Of a stretch of 64,000 bases of DNA, positions 48,760 through 56,447 are shown in pieces. The notes under the pieces are model-generated. The model did no database searches, had not been told where the DNA came from, and saw only the letters and a program-made list of their open reading frames with translations. Positions within the stretch are counted from its first letter, which is position 1, and the number at the start of each line of letters is the position of its first letter. The translations under genes were made by a program, and so were the position numbers. Source of the DNA: Chlorobaculum thiosulfatiphilum (lineage in GTDB: Bacteria; Bacteroidota; Chlorobiia; Chlorobiales; Chlorobiaceae); assembly GCF_006265165.1 (NCBI RefSeq), contig NZ_VDCH01000002.1, positions 62,001 through 126,000 of the forward strand, read 5' to 3'.

Positions 48760-49734
48760 ATGAAAACCGTCACTGGATTTGCTTCAGCAACGGTTGGAAA
48801 CGTTGCCTGCGGTTTCGACGTTCTCGGATTCGCCATCACCGAACCCGGAGACGAGGTCGTGCTGACGCTTCACGACGAGCACCGGAGTGACTGCCCCGTT
48901 TCGATCACCTCGATCATTGGTGATGGCGGAGCGCTGCCGCTCGATCCAAAAAAAAACACGTCAAGTTTCGTTGTCCTCAAGTTTCTCGAATATATCCGCA
49001 CCACAAAGGGCATCGCTTTTGACGGCCATATCGACCTGTTGCTCAAAAAAAATCTGCCCCTCTCCAGCGGCATGGGTAGTAGCGCGGCCAGCGCGGCGGC
49101 GGCGCTCGTAGCGGCCAACGAGCTGCTCGGTTCGCCCTGCTCCAAAATGGAACTCGTGCACTTCGCCATTGAGGGCGAACGTGTCGCTTGCGGCTCGGCT
49201 CACGCCGACAACGCCGCTCCGGCAATGCTCGGCAACTTCATCCTGATCCGCAGCTATAGCCCGCTCGACCTGATCACCATCCGGCCACCGGCAAACCTCT
49301 TTTGCACACTCGTACATCCGCACACGGAGCTGAAGACCTCGTTCGCCCGTTCTGTGCTGCCCAAATCGATACCGCTTTCGACCGCCACTCAGCAGTGGGG
49401 CAACGTCGGCGCGCTGGTTGCTGGCCTGTTGATGGAGGATTACGACCTGATCGGACGGGCGCTGGTCGATGTGGTGGCCGAACCAAAACGCGCGCCGCTC
49501 ATCCCCGGATTCACCGAGGTCAAGCGGGCAGCGCTCGACTCGGGTGCGCTCGGTTGCAGCATCGCCGGATCGGGGCCGTCGGTCTTCGCCTTCTCGGCTT
49601 CCCGGCAAGCCGCCGAAACGGTGGGCGCGGCCATGCAGGAGGCGTTCCTCTGCTCGAAGGCCGCGCTCGCTTCCGACATGTGGGTCTCGCCAATTTGCAG
49701 CCAGGGCGCGCGCATCCTCAGCACAACTCCTTGA
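48760..49734 (+). CDS. thrB: Homoserine kinase
   Basis: GHMP kinase that phosphorylates homoserine on the path to threonine. ATVGNVACGFDVLGFAI opens the protein, and the ATP loop is in PLSSGMGSSAASAAAALVAANEL. The C-terminal GCSIAGSGPSVFAF matches GHMP motif 3. The chosen ATG at 48760 gives 324 residues. The 23 upstream codons lack homology. thrC follows after 13 bases. Confidence 0.95.
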   Translation: MKTVTGFASATVGNVACGFDVLGFAITEPGDEVVLTLHDEHRSDCPVSITSIIGDGGALPLDPKKNTSSFVVLKFLEYIRTTKGIAFDGHIDLLLKKNLPLSSGMGSSAASAAAALVAANELLGSPCSKMELVHFAIEGERVACGSAHADNAAPAMLGNFILIRSYSPLDLITIRPPANLFCTLVHPHTELKTSFARSVLPKSIPLSTATQQWGNVGALVAGLLMEDYDLIGRALVDVVAEPKRAPLIPGFTEVKRAALDSGALGCSIAGSGPSVFAFSASRQAAETVGAAMQEAFLCSKAALASDMWVSPICSQGARILSTTP

Positions 49735-49747
49735 AACGCATCTCGAT

Positions 49748-51073
49748 ATGATCTTCTACAGCACCACGAAAGCCTCCGCTCCCGTCACGATGAAAAAAGC
49801 CACCCTCGAAGGACTCGCTCCCGATGGTGGTCTCTATGTTCCCTCGGTCATGCCGCGATTCTCGCCCGAAGAGATCGAGCTGCTTCAAACGGGTTCGTTC
49901 AACAACATCGCCTTCGCTATCGCGAAAAAATTCGCCGGTGACGAAATTCCGCTCGACCGACTCTCGGAGCTGATCGACGAATGCTTCACCTTCGATACGC
50001 CACTGCACCAGCTCGATGCCGACACGTACGTCGAGGAGCTGTTTCACGGCCCGACGCTCGCCTTCAAGGATTACGGCGCACACTTCCTCGCCCGGATGAC
50101 CGGCTACTTCGCCTCCGAGGAGAGCCGCCTCATCACAGTGCTCGTCGCCACCTCGGGCGACACCGGCAGCGCGGTGGCCTACGGCTTCCACGGCATCCCG
50201 AACACCCGCGTGGTGCTGCTCTACCCGTCGGGCAAGGTGAGCCGACTCCAGGAGCAACAGCTCACCACGGCGGGCGACAACGTTTTCGCGCTTGAAGTGA
50301 AGGGCGATTTCGACGACTGCCAGCGCCTCGTCAAGCAGGCATTCGTCGATCCAACGCTCCGGCAAAAGCTGACCTTGACCTCGGCAAACTCCATCAACAT
50401 CTCGCGCCTCATTCCCCAGTCGTTCTACTACGCCTGGGCGGCCCTGCAATTACGCCAGCGCCAGCCGGACGCACTGCCGATCTTCTCGGTCCCGAGCGGC
50501 AACTACGGCAACCTGACCGCAGGCGTGATGGCGAAAATGATGGGCTTCCCGATTGACCACTTCATCGCCGCCTCGAACGCCAACGACAGCGTCACGCGCT
50601 ATCTCGACGAGGGGCGTTACGAACCGAAGCCGACCGTCCGTACGCTGACCACGGCGATGGACGTAGGCAACCCGAGCAACTTCGCCCGGCTGCGCTACTT
50701 CTTCGACGACGATTTCCGGAAGATGGGCGAACAGATCACCGGCATCGCGGTGTCGGATGCGGACACCCTCGAAACAATCCGTTCGGTGCATGAAAAATAC
50801 GGCTATGTCATGGATCCGCACACCGCCGTCGGCTACCGCGCACTCGACCAGTATCGCAAGGATCACGCCGACGCAGGCAAGCCGGGCGTCGTGCTTTCGA
50901 CGGCTCACCCGGTCAAGTTCGACGAAGCAATCATGACCGCCACCGGCAAAGAGGTGCCGCTTCCGGAAGCGATGGAGGAGATCATGAACAAGCAGAAAAA
51001 AGCTACCCTGATCGGCAACCGGTACGAAGAGCTGGAACGCTTCCTGTCGGATCTCGACCGTCAAGCAATCTGA
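49748..51073 (+). CDS. thrC: Threonine synthase
   Basis: PLP enzyme that makes threonine from O-phosphohomoserine. The 441-residue protein has the N-terminal GLAPDGGLYVPSVMPRFS, the PLP lysine in PTLAFKDYGAHFLA, the phosphate-binding loop in SVPSGNYGNLTAG, and LVATSGDTGSAVAYGF. It is coupled closely with thrB upstream and plsC downstream (11 bases). Confidence 0.96.
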   Translation: MIFYSTTKASAPVTMKKATLEGLAPDGGLYVPSVMPRFSPEEIELLQTGSFNNIAFAIAKKFAGDEIPLDRLSELIDECFTFDTPLHQLDADTYVEELFHGPTLAFKDYGAHFLARMTGYFASEESRLITVLVATSGDTGSAVAYGFHGIPNTRVVLLYPSGKVSRLQEQQLTTAGDNVFALEVKGDFDDCQRLVKQAFVDPTLRQKLTLTSANSINISRLIPQSFYYAWAALQLRQRQPDALPIFSVPSGNYGNLTAGVMAKMMGFPIDHFIAASNANDSVTRYLDEGRYEPKPTVRTLTTAMDVGNPSNFARLRYFFDDDFRKMGEQITGIAVSDADTLETIRSVHEKYGYVMDPHTAVGYRALDQYRKDHADAGKPGVVLSTAHPVKFDEAIMTATGKEVPLPEAMEEIMNKQKKATLIGNRYEELERFLSDLDRQAI

Positions 51074-51084
51074 ACGGCTGGCCC

Positions 51085-51783
51085 ATGAATATCCAGACGC
51101 TGCTTTTCTTTCTGGTGATCATCCCGGTCATGTTCTTCGGGCTGCTCTATGCGCTCGTTCTGAACCTGTTCGACCCGACCGGCGATCGCTTTCACAAGGT
51201 TGCCGCCTGGTGGGGACGCTTTTCGGCCAGAGTGCTCGGCATAAGCGTCGAAGTGGAGGGCGAAGAAAATTACCGGCCCGGCGACACCTACCTGGTCGTG
51301 AGCAACCATGCTGGCATGGCGGACATTCCGCTGATTCTCGGCGCGATGAAGCTCAATCTCAGGTTCGTGGCCAAGGAGGAGCTGGGCAAAATACCGGTGT
51401 TCGGCCCAGCGCTGAAATCGGGAGGATATGTATTCATCAAGCGGGGACAGAACCGGGAGGCGCTGCAAAGCATGTTGCAGGCCGCTGAAACCCTGAAACA
51501 GGGGCGCTCTATCCACATCTTCCCCGAAGGCACCCGTTCCAAAACCGGAGAAATACTGCCCTTCAAGCGAGGCGCATTCATCATTGCGGAGAAAGCAAAA
51601 GTGCCGGTGCTGCCGGTCACCATTATCGGCAGCAACCGCATCACCCCGAAAAAGAGCCTGAAGATCAACCACGGCACGGTGCGCATGATCATCGGCAAAC
51701 CGATAGAACCCGGCAAGGCCGAAGCACTGATGAAGAAGAGCTACAAAGTCATCAGCGAAAATCTGGAGAAAAGCGCCGCTTAA
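51085..51783 (+). CDS. plsC: 1-acyl-sn-glycerol-3-phosphate acyltransferase
   Basis: Adds the second acyl chain to lysophosphatidic acid in the inner membrane. An N-terminal hydrophobic segment (residues 4-28) is followed by the acyltransferase domain. Motif I reads NHAGMAD (usual NHxxxxD), motif III is FPEGTRSKTG, and motif IV lies in VPVLPVTIIGSN. The product is 232 residues. It is the last gene of the thrB-thrC-plsC run; the repeat arrays of locus E follow at once. Confidence 0.92.
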   Translation: MNIQTLLFFLVIIPVMFFGLLYALVLNLFDPTGDRFHKVAAWWGRFSARVLGISVEVEGEENYRPGDTYLVVSNHAGMADIPLILGAMKLNLRFVAKEELGKIPVFGPALKSGGYVFIKRGQNREALQSMLQAAETLKQGRSIHIFPEGTRSKTGEILPFKRGAFIIAEKAKVPVLPVTIIGSNRITPKKSLKINHGTVRMIIGKPIEPGKAEALMKKSYKVISENLEKSAA

Positions 51784-51791
51784 TAGGAAGA

Positions 51792-51902
51792 ATGGATATC
51801 ATGAGACCTATGGGACTTATGGGAAAAGAAAGAATCGGGACGCAGTAATACCTTTTTTCCCCTTTTGTCCTTGTTTTCCCTGAAGTCCTTGCAGTCCTTT
51901 TC
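51792..51902. repeat. 9-base-period arrays in inverted pair, locus E
   Basis: The left arm (51792-51827) has atggatatc, atgagacct, atgggactt and atgggaaaa. The right arm (51858-51902) has gtccttgtt, ttccctgaa, gtccttgca and gtccttttc in the opposite orientation. The arrangement repeats that of locus D and starts nine bases after the plsC stop. Confidence 0.75.
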
Positions 51903-51910
51903 CTGAGAGT

Positions 51911-51938
51911 CAGGGCGGCCACAAGAGCCGCCCCTACA
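51911..51938. repeat. REP-like palindrome
   Basis: gggcggc-cacaaga-gccgccc is a perfect 7-base stem, flanked by ca and ctaca. On the minus strand it begins tgtaggggcggct, the pattern of a palindromic element that is widespread in bacterial genomes. It lies between plsC and ribH, just before the ribH stop, and may also act at the ends of those converging transcripts. Confidence 0.6.
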
Positions 51939-51964
51939 ATAAATTGCAGGCAACCAGCCTCCCC

Positions 51965-52432
51965 TCAAAACTGCTTGTAGAGATTGGCCATTTCGATGGC
52001 GGTCATCGCGGCGTCGAAGCCTTTGTTGCCCGCCTTGGTGCCAGCTCTCTCGATAGCCTGCTCCAGATTTTCGGTGGTCAGTACGCCGAACGATACCGGA
52101 ATACCCGCCTCCATGCCGACCTGCGCGATGCCTTTGGTGGCTTCGGCGGAGATCACGTCGAAGTGCGGCGTCGAGCCGCGGATGATCACGCCGAGCGTGA
52201 CAATCGCATCGTACTTGCCCGACAGCACTGCTTTTTTCGTAACCGCCGGTAGCTCGAACGCGCCGGGGCAGCGGATGACGGTGATCGCTTCAGCCGATCC
52301 GCCGTGGCGCACGATGCAGTCGATTGCGCCTTCGACCAGCTTCTGGCCGATGAAATCGTTGAAACGTGAAACCACAATCCCGAACTTTAAGCCAGATGCG
52401 TTCAGTGAACCCTCTATGTTCTGTACCTGCAT
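51965..52432 (-). CDS. ribH: 6,7-dimethyl-8-ribityllumazine synthase
   Basis: Penultimate enzyme of riboflavin synthesis; it condenses the ribityl uracil with a butanone phosphate and usually forms large shells. The 155-residue protein has [34 protein letters not shown] and VITLG-type [22 protein letters not shown], including the catalytic His. I chose the ATG at 52432. The longer frame adds 27 residues (with STLSTLSTK) that are only translation of the repeat array F. Upstream therefore lies a repeat-rich leader. Confidence 0.94.
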   Translation of the reverse strand: MQVQNIEGSLNASGLKFGIVVSRFNDFIGQKLVEGAIDCIVRHGGSAEAITVIRCPGAFELPAVTKKAVLSGKYDAIVTLGVIIRGSTPHFDVISAEATKGIAQVGMEAGIPVSFGVLTTENLEQAIERAGTKAGNKGFDAAMTAIEMANLYKQF

Positions 52433-52455
52433 AGTGTTGGTTGGTTTAATTTTGG

Positions 52456-52500
52456 TGGACAAAGTGGACAGCGTGGACTTGGCGGACGGTGTGGACAACG
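52456..52500. repeat. 9-base-period array, locus F
   Basis: Five units (tggacaaag, tggacagcg, tggacttgg, cggacggtg, tggacaacg) in register lie 24 bases upstream of the ribH start. This locus is between gmhA and ribH. Confidence 0.8.
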
Positions 52501-52528
52501 TCACCACACACAATTTCAGTTCGACAGT

Positions 52529-52570
52529 CTCAATTCATAATTCAGCATTCATAATTCATAATTCTCATCA
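52529..52570. repeat. 7-base-period AT-rich array
   Basis: Units ctcaatt, cataatt, cagcatt, cataatt and cataatt, then ctcatca, follow without a gap. The end of the array overlaps the gmhA stop codon. The period differs from the nine bases of the neighbouring array F. Heptamer tandem repeats of this kind (STRR) are known in cyanobacteria. Confidence 0.75.
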
Positions 52571-53197
52571 ATCATAGCCTAACATTTTTTCGACAAGCTC
52601 CACGATGACGTGGCCTAAGGCGATGTGGCACTCCTGGACTCTGTCGGCGCTGCCGGTATGGGGAACCACCACGGCGAGGTCGGCATGTGGCTTGATTTCG
52701 CCGCCGTCGCCGCCAAGCAGGGCAAGCGTCTTCATGTCGCGCTGGCGGGCGAATCGGAGCGCCTTGAGCACGTTGGGGCTGTTGCCGCTGGTTGAAAGTC
52801 CGACAAGAATATCGCCGGGCCGACCGTACGCTTCGACAAGCCGCGCGAACACCTCGTCGAAGCCGAAGTCGTTCGCGCCAGCCGTCAAGGCCGAGGTATC
52901 GGCCGAGAGGGCGATGGCCGGCAGCGCGGGGCGGTTGACCGAGCTGCGGTACCGGATAGTGAGTTCGGCGGCCAGATGCTGCGCGTCGGCGGCGCTTCCA
53001 CCGTTGCCGCACAACAGCACCTTGCCTCCGTTCCGAAACGTCTCGGCGATCATCGCCGCCATCGCCGCGATCACGTCGCTGTCGCGCCGGGCGACACTTT
53101 CCTTGAGGCGCGCGCTGTAGAGCATCCGTTCAAGGACCAGCTCTTCATAACGGCCAGAGCCGCCGCACCCCTCGGAACAGTTGCACTGCTGGGTCAT
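52568..53197 (-). CDS. gmhA: Sedoheptulose-7-phosphate isomerase
   Basis: SIS-domain enzyme that starts ADP-heptose synthesis for the lipopolysaccharide core. Family segments are [25 protein letters not shown] and [15 protein letters not shown], with the C-terminal [16 protein letters not shown] supplying catalytic residues. The start at 53197 gives 209 residues. The N-terminus ([17 protein letters not shown]) is unusually rich in cysteine. The longer frame runs into array G and adds non-homologous residues. Confidence 0.93.
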   Translation of the reverse strand: MTQQCNCSEGCGGSGRYEELVLERMLYSARLKESVARRDSDVIAAMAAMIAETFRNGGKVLLCGNGGSAADAQHLAAELTIRYRSSVNRPALPAIALSADTSALTAGANDFGFDEVFARLVEAYGRPGDILVGLSTSGNSPNVLKALRFARQRDMKTLALLGGDGGEIKPHADLAVVVPHTGSADRVQECHIALGHVIVELVEKMLGYD

Positions 53198-53238
53198 TGC
53201 GTAACTGCTTTGTTGAAAATTTCCTGCAATATAAAAAA

Positions 53239-53278
53239 GATCGGTCGGATCGAACGGATCGGTCAGACCCGACCGATC
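53239..53278. repeat. 9-base-period array, locus G
   Basis: Units gatcggtcg, gatcgaacg, gatcggtca and gacccgacc, then gatc. The two ends also pair as an inverted repeat, gatcggtcggatc with gacccgaccgatc, one mismatch. The array lies between the hemE terminator and gmhA, partly inside the terminator's T-run region. Confidence 0.75.
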
Positions 53279-53315
53279 AAAAAAAACTCCGCCGTGCAAG
53301 CGCAGGCGGAGTTTT
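53276..53315 (-). terminator. Terminator of hemE
   Basis: On the minus strand aaaactccgcc pairs with ggcggagtttt around an 11-base loop and is followed by a run of eight or more T. It starts about 24 bases after the hemE stop. Confidence 0.92.
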
Positions 53316-53338
53316 GAAAGCGGGATCGAACAAGCGGC

Positions 53339-54394
53339 TCAGTGGTACTTTGCGCTCTCTTCCTTGACGAATTCGACGAGGCACTTCAGGTTGGCCGGAT
53401 CGACGTCGGGCAGAATGCCGTGGCCGAGGTTGAAGACGTGGCCTGAGTGGTCGTTGTGCTGGCCGAACTGCTTGAGCACTTTTGCGGCTTCGGATTTGAT
53501 CTTCTCCGGAGTTCCGTAGAGCACCGTCGGATCCATGTTGCCCTGAAGGCAGACGCGATCGCCGAGTTCCTTGCGAGCCTTGGCAATATCGATGTTCCAG
53601 CCGAGGCCAACAGCGTCAGCGCCGGTATCAGCGATGTCGGAGAGAATGGTGTTCATGTCCTTCGAGAAAACGATCACCGGAATTTCCGGGTATGCGGCCT
53701 TCACGGCGGCGACGTTCTGCTTGATGTAGGGCAATGCGAACTCGCGGTAGTCATCCTCGGAGAGCGCGCTTGCCCAGGAGTCGAAAATCTGGACGGCGTC
53801 CGCGCCAGCTTCGACCTGCTTGATGAGGTAGGCGCTGATGCAGGTGGTGATCTTCTGGAGCAACTGGTGAGCCATCTGCGGCTCGCGGTACATCATCTTT
53901 TTGGCCCAGGCGTAGTTCTTCGAACCGCCGCCCTCGACCGCATAGGTGAAGAGCGTCCATGCCGCGCCGGAGAAGCCGATGAGCGGCACGCGATCGTTGA
54001 GTTCCCTCTTGGTGAGGCGAATGGCGTCGAGCACGTAGCCGAGCTTTTCGTCCACGTCGGGATCGATCAGCTTGTCGATGTCGGCCTGCGAGCGGATCGG
54101 AGGAGTGAGCCTGATGCCCTTGGTCTCGATGATCTCGACATTCATGCCCATCGCTTCGTTGACGACGAGGATGTCGGAGAAGATGATTGCGGCGTCCACG
54201 CCCATCAGATCGACCGGCTGGATGGTGACTTCACAAGCCAGTTCAGGGGTTTTGCAGAGAGTCAGGAAGTCGGTTTTTTCCCTGACGGCGCGATATTCCG
54301 GGAGGTAACGGCCAGCCTGGCGCATGACCCAGATTGGAGTACGGGGGCACGACTGCCTTTTCAACGCCCTGATAAAAAGATCATTTTTGAGCAT
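53339..54394 (-). CDS. hemE: Uroporphyrinogen decarboxylase
   Basis: Removes four carboxyl groups from uroporphyrinogen III, a branch point feeding haem and possibly cobalamin-free routes to bacteriochlorophyll. The protein has the family opening TPIWVMRQAGRYLPEYR and the acidic residues in AIIFSDILV and GFSGAAWTLFTY. The length of 351 residues is normal. In this phototroph the enzyme lies on the path that also supplies bchK and bchJ products. Confidence 0.96.
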   Translation of the reverse strand: MLKNDLFIRALKRQSCPRTPIWVMRQAGRYLPEYRAVREKTDFLTLCKTPELACEVTIQPVDLMGVDAAIIFSDILVVNEAMGMNVEIIETKGIRLTPPIRSQADIDKLIDPDVDEKLGYVLDAIRLTKRELNDRVPLIGFSGAAWTLFTYAVEGGGSKNYAWAKKMMYREPQMAHQLLQKITTCISAYLIKQVEAGADAVQIFDSWASALSEDDYREFALPYIKQNVAAVKAAYPEIPVIVFSKDMNTILSDIADTGADAVGLGWNIDIAKARKELGDRVCLQGNMDPTVLYGTPEKIKSEAAKVLKQFGQHNDHSGHVFNLGHGILPDVDPANLKCLVEFVKEESAKYH

Positions 54395-54492
54395 GGAGTG
54401 CAAGTGGTTATTGATGTTGGGAAAAGAGCTGTCCCGGAAATCTTGCGGACATTAAAATAATCAGGTGCAAAGGTACGCTTTTTCAGCCGGAT

Positions 54493-54527
54493 TTTAAAAC
54501 AGGCGGGCGCCTTTGCCGGGCACCCGC
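54493..54527 (-). terminator. Terminator of the sdhABE operon
   Basis: On the minus strand gcgggtgcc-cggcaaa-ggcgcccgc is a nine-pair stem (one G-T) followed by ctgttttaaaa. It lies 12 bases beyond the last stop. Confidence 0.75.
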
Positions 54528-54538
54528 GATGAGTTCGA

Positions 54539-55390
54539 TCAAACCGTCACAATGTGGCGTTTGATGCCGAGCTGACGTTCGGAGTAGCCGAGCGCCAGGC
54601 CCACCACTTCGGAGAGGTGATAGACCGGAATCGAGCCTTTGATGCCGTTGTGCTTGAGCGCTTTGGCCTGATAGCCGTCCAGCACGGTATGGCAGAGCGG
54701 ACAGGGGGTGACGATGAAGTCCGCCTTCTCGTCCATCGCCTCCTTCAATGCCTCGGCGGCCACGTTCAGCGACTCCTCCTCGGCGACCAGCAGCGTGTGG
54801 AAACCACAGCAGCGATTCTTGTGCTCGTAGGGAATCGACCTGGCGCCAAGCGCGTCGAGCAGCATATCGAGGGAGGTCGGCTCGAGCGGATTGTCCTTGC
54901 CGAGCACGGTCGAGGGACGGAGAATATGGCAGCCGTAGAACGGCGCGATACGGAGCTTCGAGAGAGGGTTTTTCACCTTCTTGCGAATGACGTCGAGGCC
55001 AACGTCGTCGATGAGCACCCAGAGCAGATGCCGCACCTCCGAGGTGCCGCGATATTCGAGTCCCTCCTCCCGGAGAATCTCGTTGACCTCGGCCCGCAGG
55101 GCTGGCGACTCGTCGAGTTTTTTCTTGGCGGTTCTGATCGTCATCAGGCAGGTATTGCAAGAGACAATCAGATCGAGACCCTGCTTTTCGGCAAGAGCAA
55201 TATTGCGCGCGTTGACCAGCGCGAACTGCTTTGGACTGACGTAGTCGAGATTGCTGCCGCCGCAGCAAACGCTTTCGTGCAACTTGACGAGCTCGATGCC
55301 AAGATCATGCTGCCAGAGATCGATCGAACGATCGACCTCTTTGGTCATCGCCTCGTTGATGCAGCTCTGATAATAGGCGTAACGCTTCAT
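54539..55390 (-). CDS. CCG-domain subunit of succinate dehydrogenase (SdhE/HdrB-like)
   Basis: A 283-residue protein with two CCG domains (SVCCGGSNLD; CNTC; NRCCGFHTLL; CPLCH), the family of heterodisulfide reductase subunit B. In archaea and Chlorobi such a subunit replaces the transmembrane anchor and haem of classic succinate dehydrogenase and handles a special [4Fe-4S] cluster. It follows sdhB by four bases and is the last gene of the operon. No hydrophobic anchor subunit is in sight. Confidence 0.88.
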   Translation of the reverse strand: MKRYAYYQSCINEAMTKEVDRSIDLWQHDLGIELVKLHESVCCGGSNLDYVSPKQFALVNARNIALAEKQGLDLIVSCNTCLMTIRTAKKKLDESPALRAEVNEILREEGLEYRGTSEVRHLLWVLIDDVGLDVIRKKVKNPLSKLRIAPFYGCHILRPSTVLGKDNPLEPTSLDMLLDALGARSIPYEHKNRCCGFHTLLVAEEESLNVAAEALKEAMDEKADFIVTPCPLCHTVLDGYQAKALKHNGIKGSIPVYHLSEVVGLALGYSERQLGIKRHIVTV

Positions 55391-55394
55391 ACTG

Positions 55395-56432
55395 CTATTC
55401 TCCGGATTTTTTTTCGTGATCCTTCGTTACATGGCTGGCCATCTCCTTCATCTCCTTGCGCAGGGACTGAATGCCCTTCGAGGCTTTGACCAGAGGCGGC
55501 GGAGGCGGGGTGCGGCGCTTGATTATCATCTTGACGGCCATCGGCAGCAGGTTTTTGAGCGTCCATGCCAGGCCGTTGGTCCTGATCGGCAGCGTGGCCT
55601 CGACCAGCCTGCCCTTCTTCTCGATGTCATCCATGAAAGCTTCGGCATGGCGCGCGCCGCTGGTGTCCTTGGTGCCGCGGCGTTCGATGGCGTCCTCGCG
55701 AATGCCGTGAATGGCGTCCATGATGGGAATGTTCTTGACACAGGTCTCCTGGCAGCGGTAGCAATGTGTGCAGTCCCACACGCCGTGATCCTGCACCAGA
55801 CCCGCCAGACGCTGGTCGTGAATGCCATCGCGGCTGTCGGCGTTCATGCGGTACGAGCGGAGCAGCACCACGGGTGAAACATACTCCTTGTGCGCCCGCA
55901 GAATCGTGCACTCCGAAACGCACGAAGCGCACAAAATGCAGTCGGTCGCCTTGTCGTAGATCTGGAACTCCTCCTCGGAAACGAGAAACTCCTTTTTGCC
56001 CCACTGCTCTTCGGGCATTCTGGAATCCACCCAGTTGGAGTACTTCTTCATCTTGCCAACCACCGGATCCATCTCGACCACCAGATCCTTGATGTGCGGA
56101 AGGTTCCGGAGCGGTTCGATTTTGATGACGCCCGGCTCGCGGGCCTTGTCGAGTTCGTCCCAGACCTGGGTGGTGCAGGCGAGCTTCGACATGTTGTTGA
56201 TCCTCATGGCGCAGGAGCCGCAGATGCCTGCCTGGCAGAACGCCCGGAAGGTCAGCGTCGAATCGACATGCTCTTTGATATAGTTGAGAGCCCTGAGCAC
56301 GGTGATACCTTTTTCGAGCTTGATCGTGTAATCATCGAAATAGGGCTTGCTGTCAACCTGGGGATTGAACCGGTGAACCCTGAAGGTCACATCCCGGCTC
56401 TCCTCATGATGCTGTATCGTTGAATCGCTCAT
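55395..56432 (-). CDS. sdhB: Succinate dehydrogenase / fumarate reductase iron-sulfur subunit
   Basis: Electron carrier between the flavoprotein and the third subunit. The N-terminal [2Fe-2S] domain has CQAGICGSCAMRINN, and the C-terminal clusters are CILCASCVSEC and CTHCYRCQETC. The 345 residues are about 100 longer than the E. coli subunit, the extra part being a C-terminal basic tail (KRRTPPPPPLVK). It lies between sdhA (15 bases) and the CCG subunit. Confidence 0.94.
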   Translation of the reverse strand: MSDSTIQHHEESRDVTFRVHRFNPQVDSKPYFDDYTIKLEKGITVLRALNYIKEHVDSTLTFRAFCQAGICGSCAMRINNMSKLACTTQVWDELDKAREPGVIKIEPLRNLPHIKDLVVEMDPVVGKMKKYSNWVDSRMPEEQWGKKEFLVSEEEFQIYDKATDCILCASCVSECTILRAHKEYVSPVVLLRSYRMNADSRDGIHDQRLAGLVQDHGVWDCTHCYRCQETCVKNIPIMDAIHGIREDAIERRGTKDTSGARHAEAFMDDIEKKGRLVEATLPIRTNGLAWTLKNLLPMAVKMIIKRRTPPPPPLVKASKGIQSLRKEMKEMASHVTKDHEKKSGE

Positions 56433-56447
56433 TGAAAATCCTTCGAA

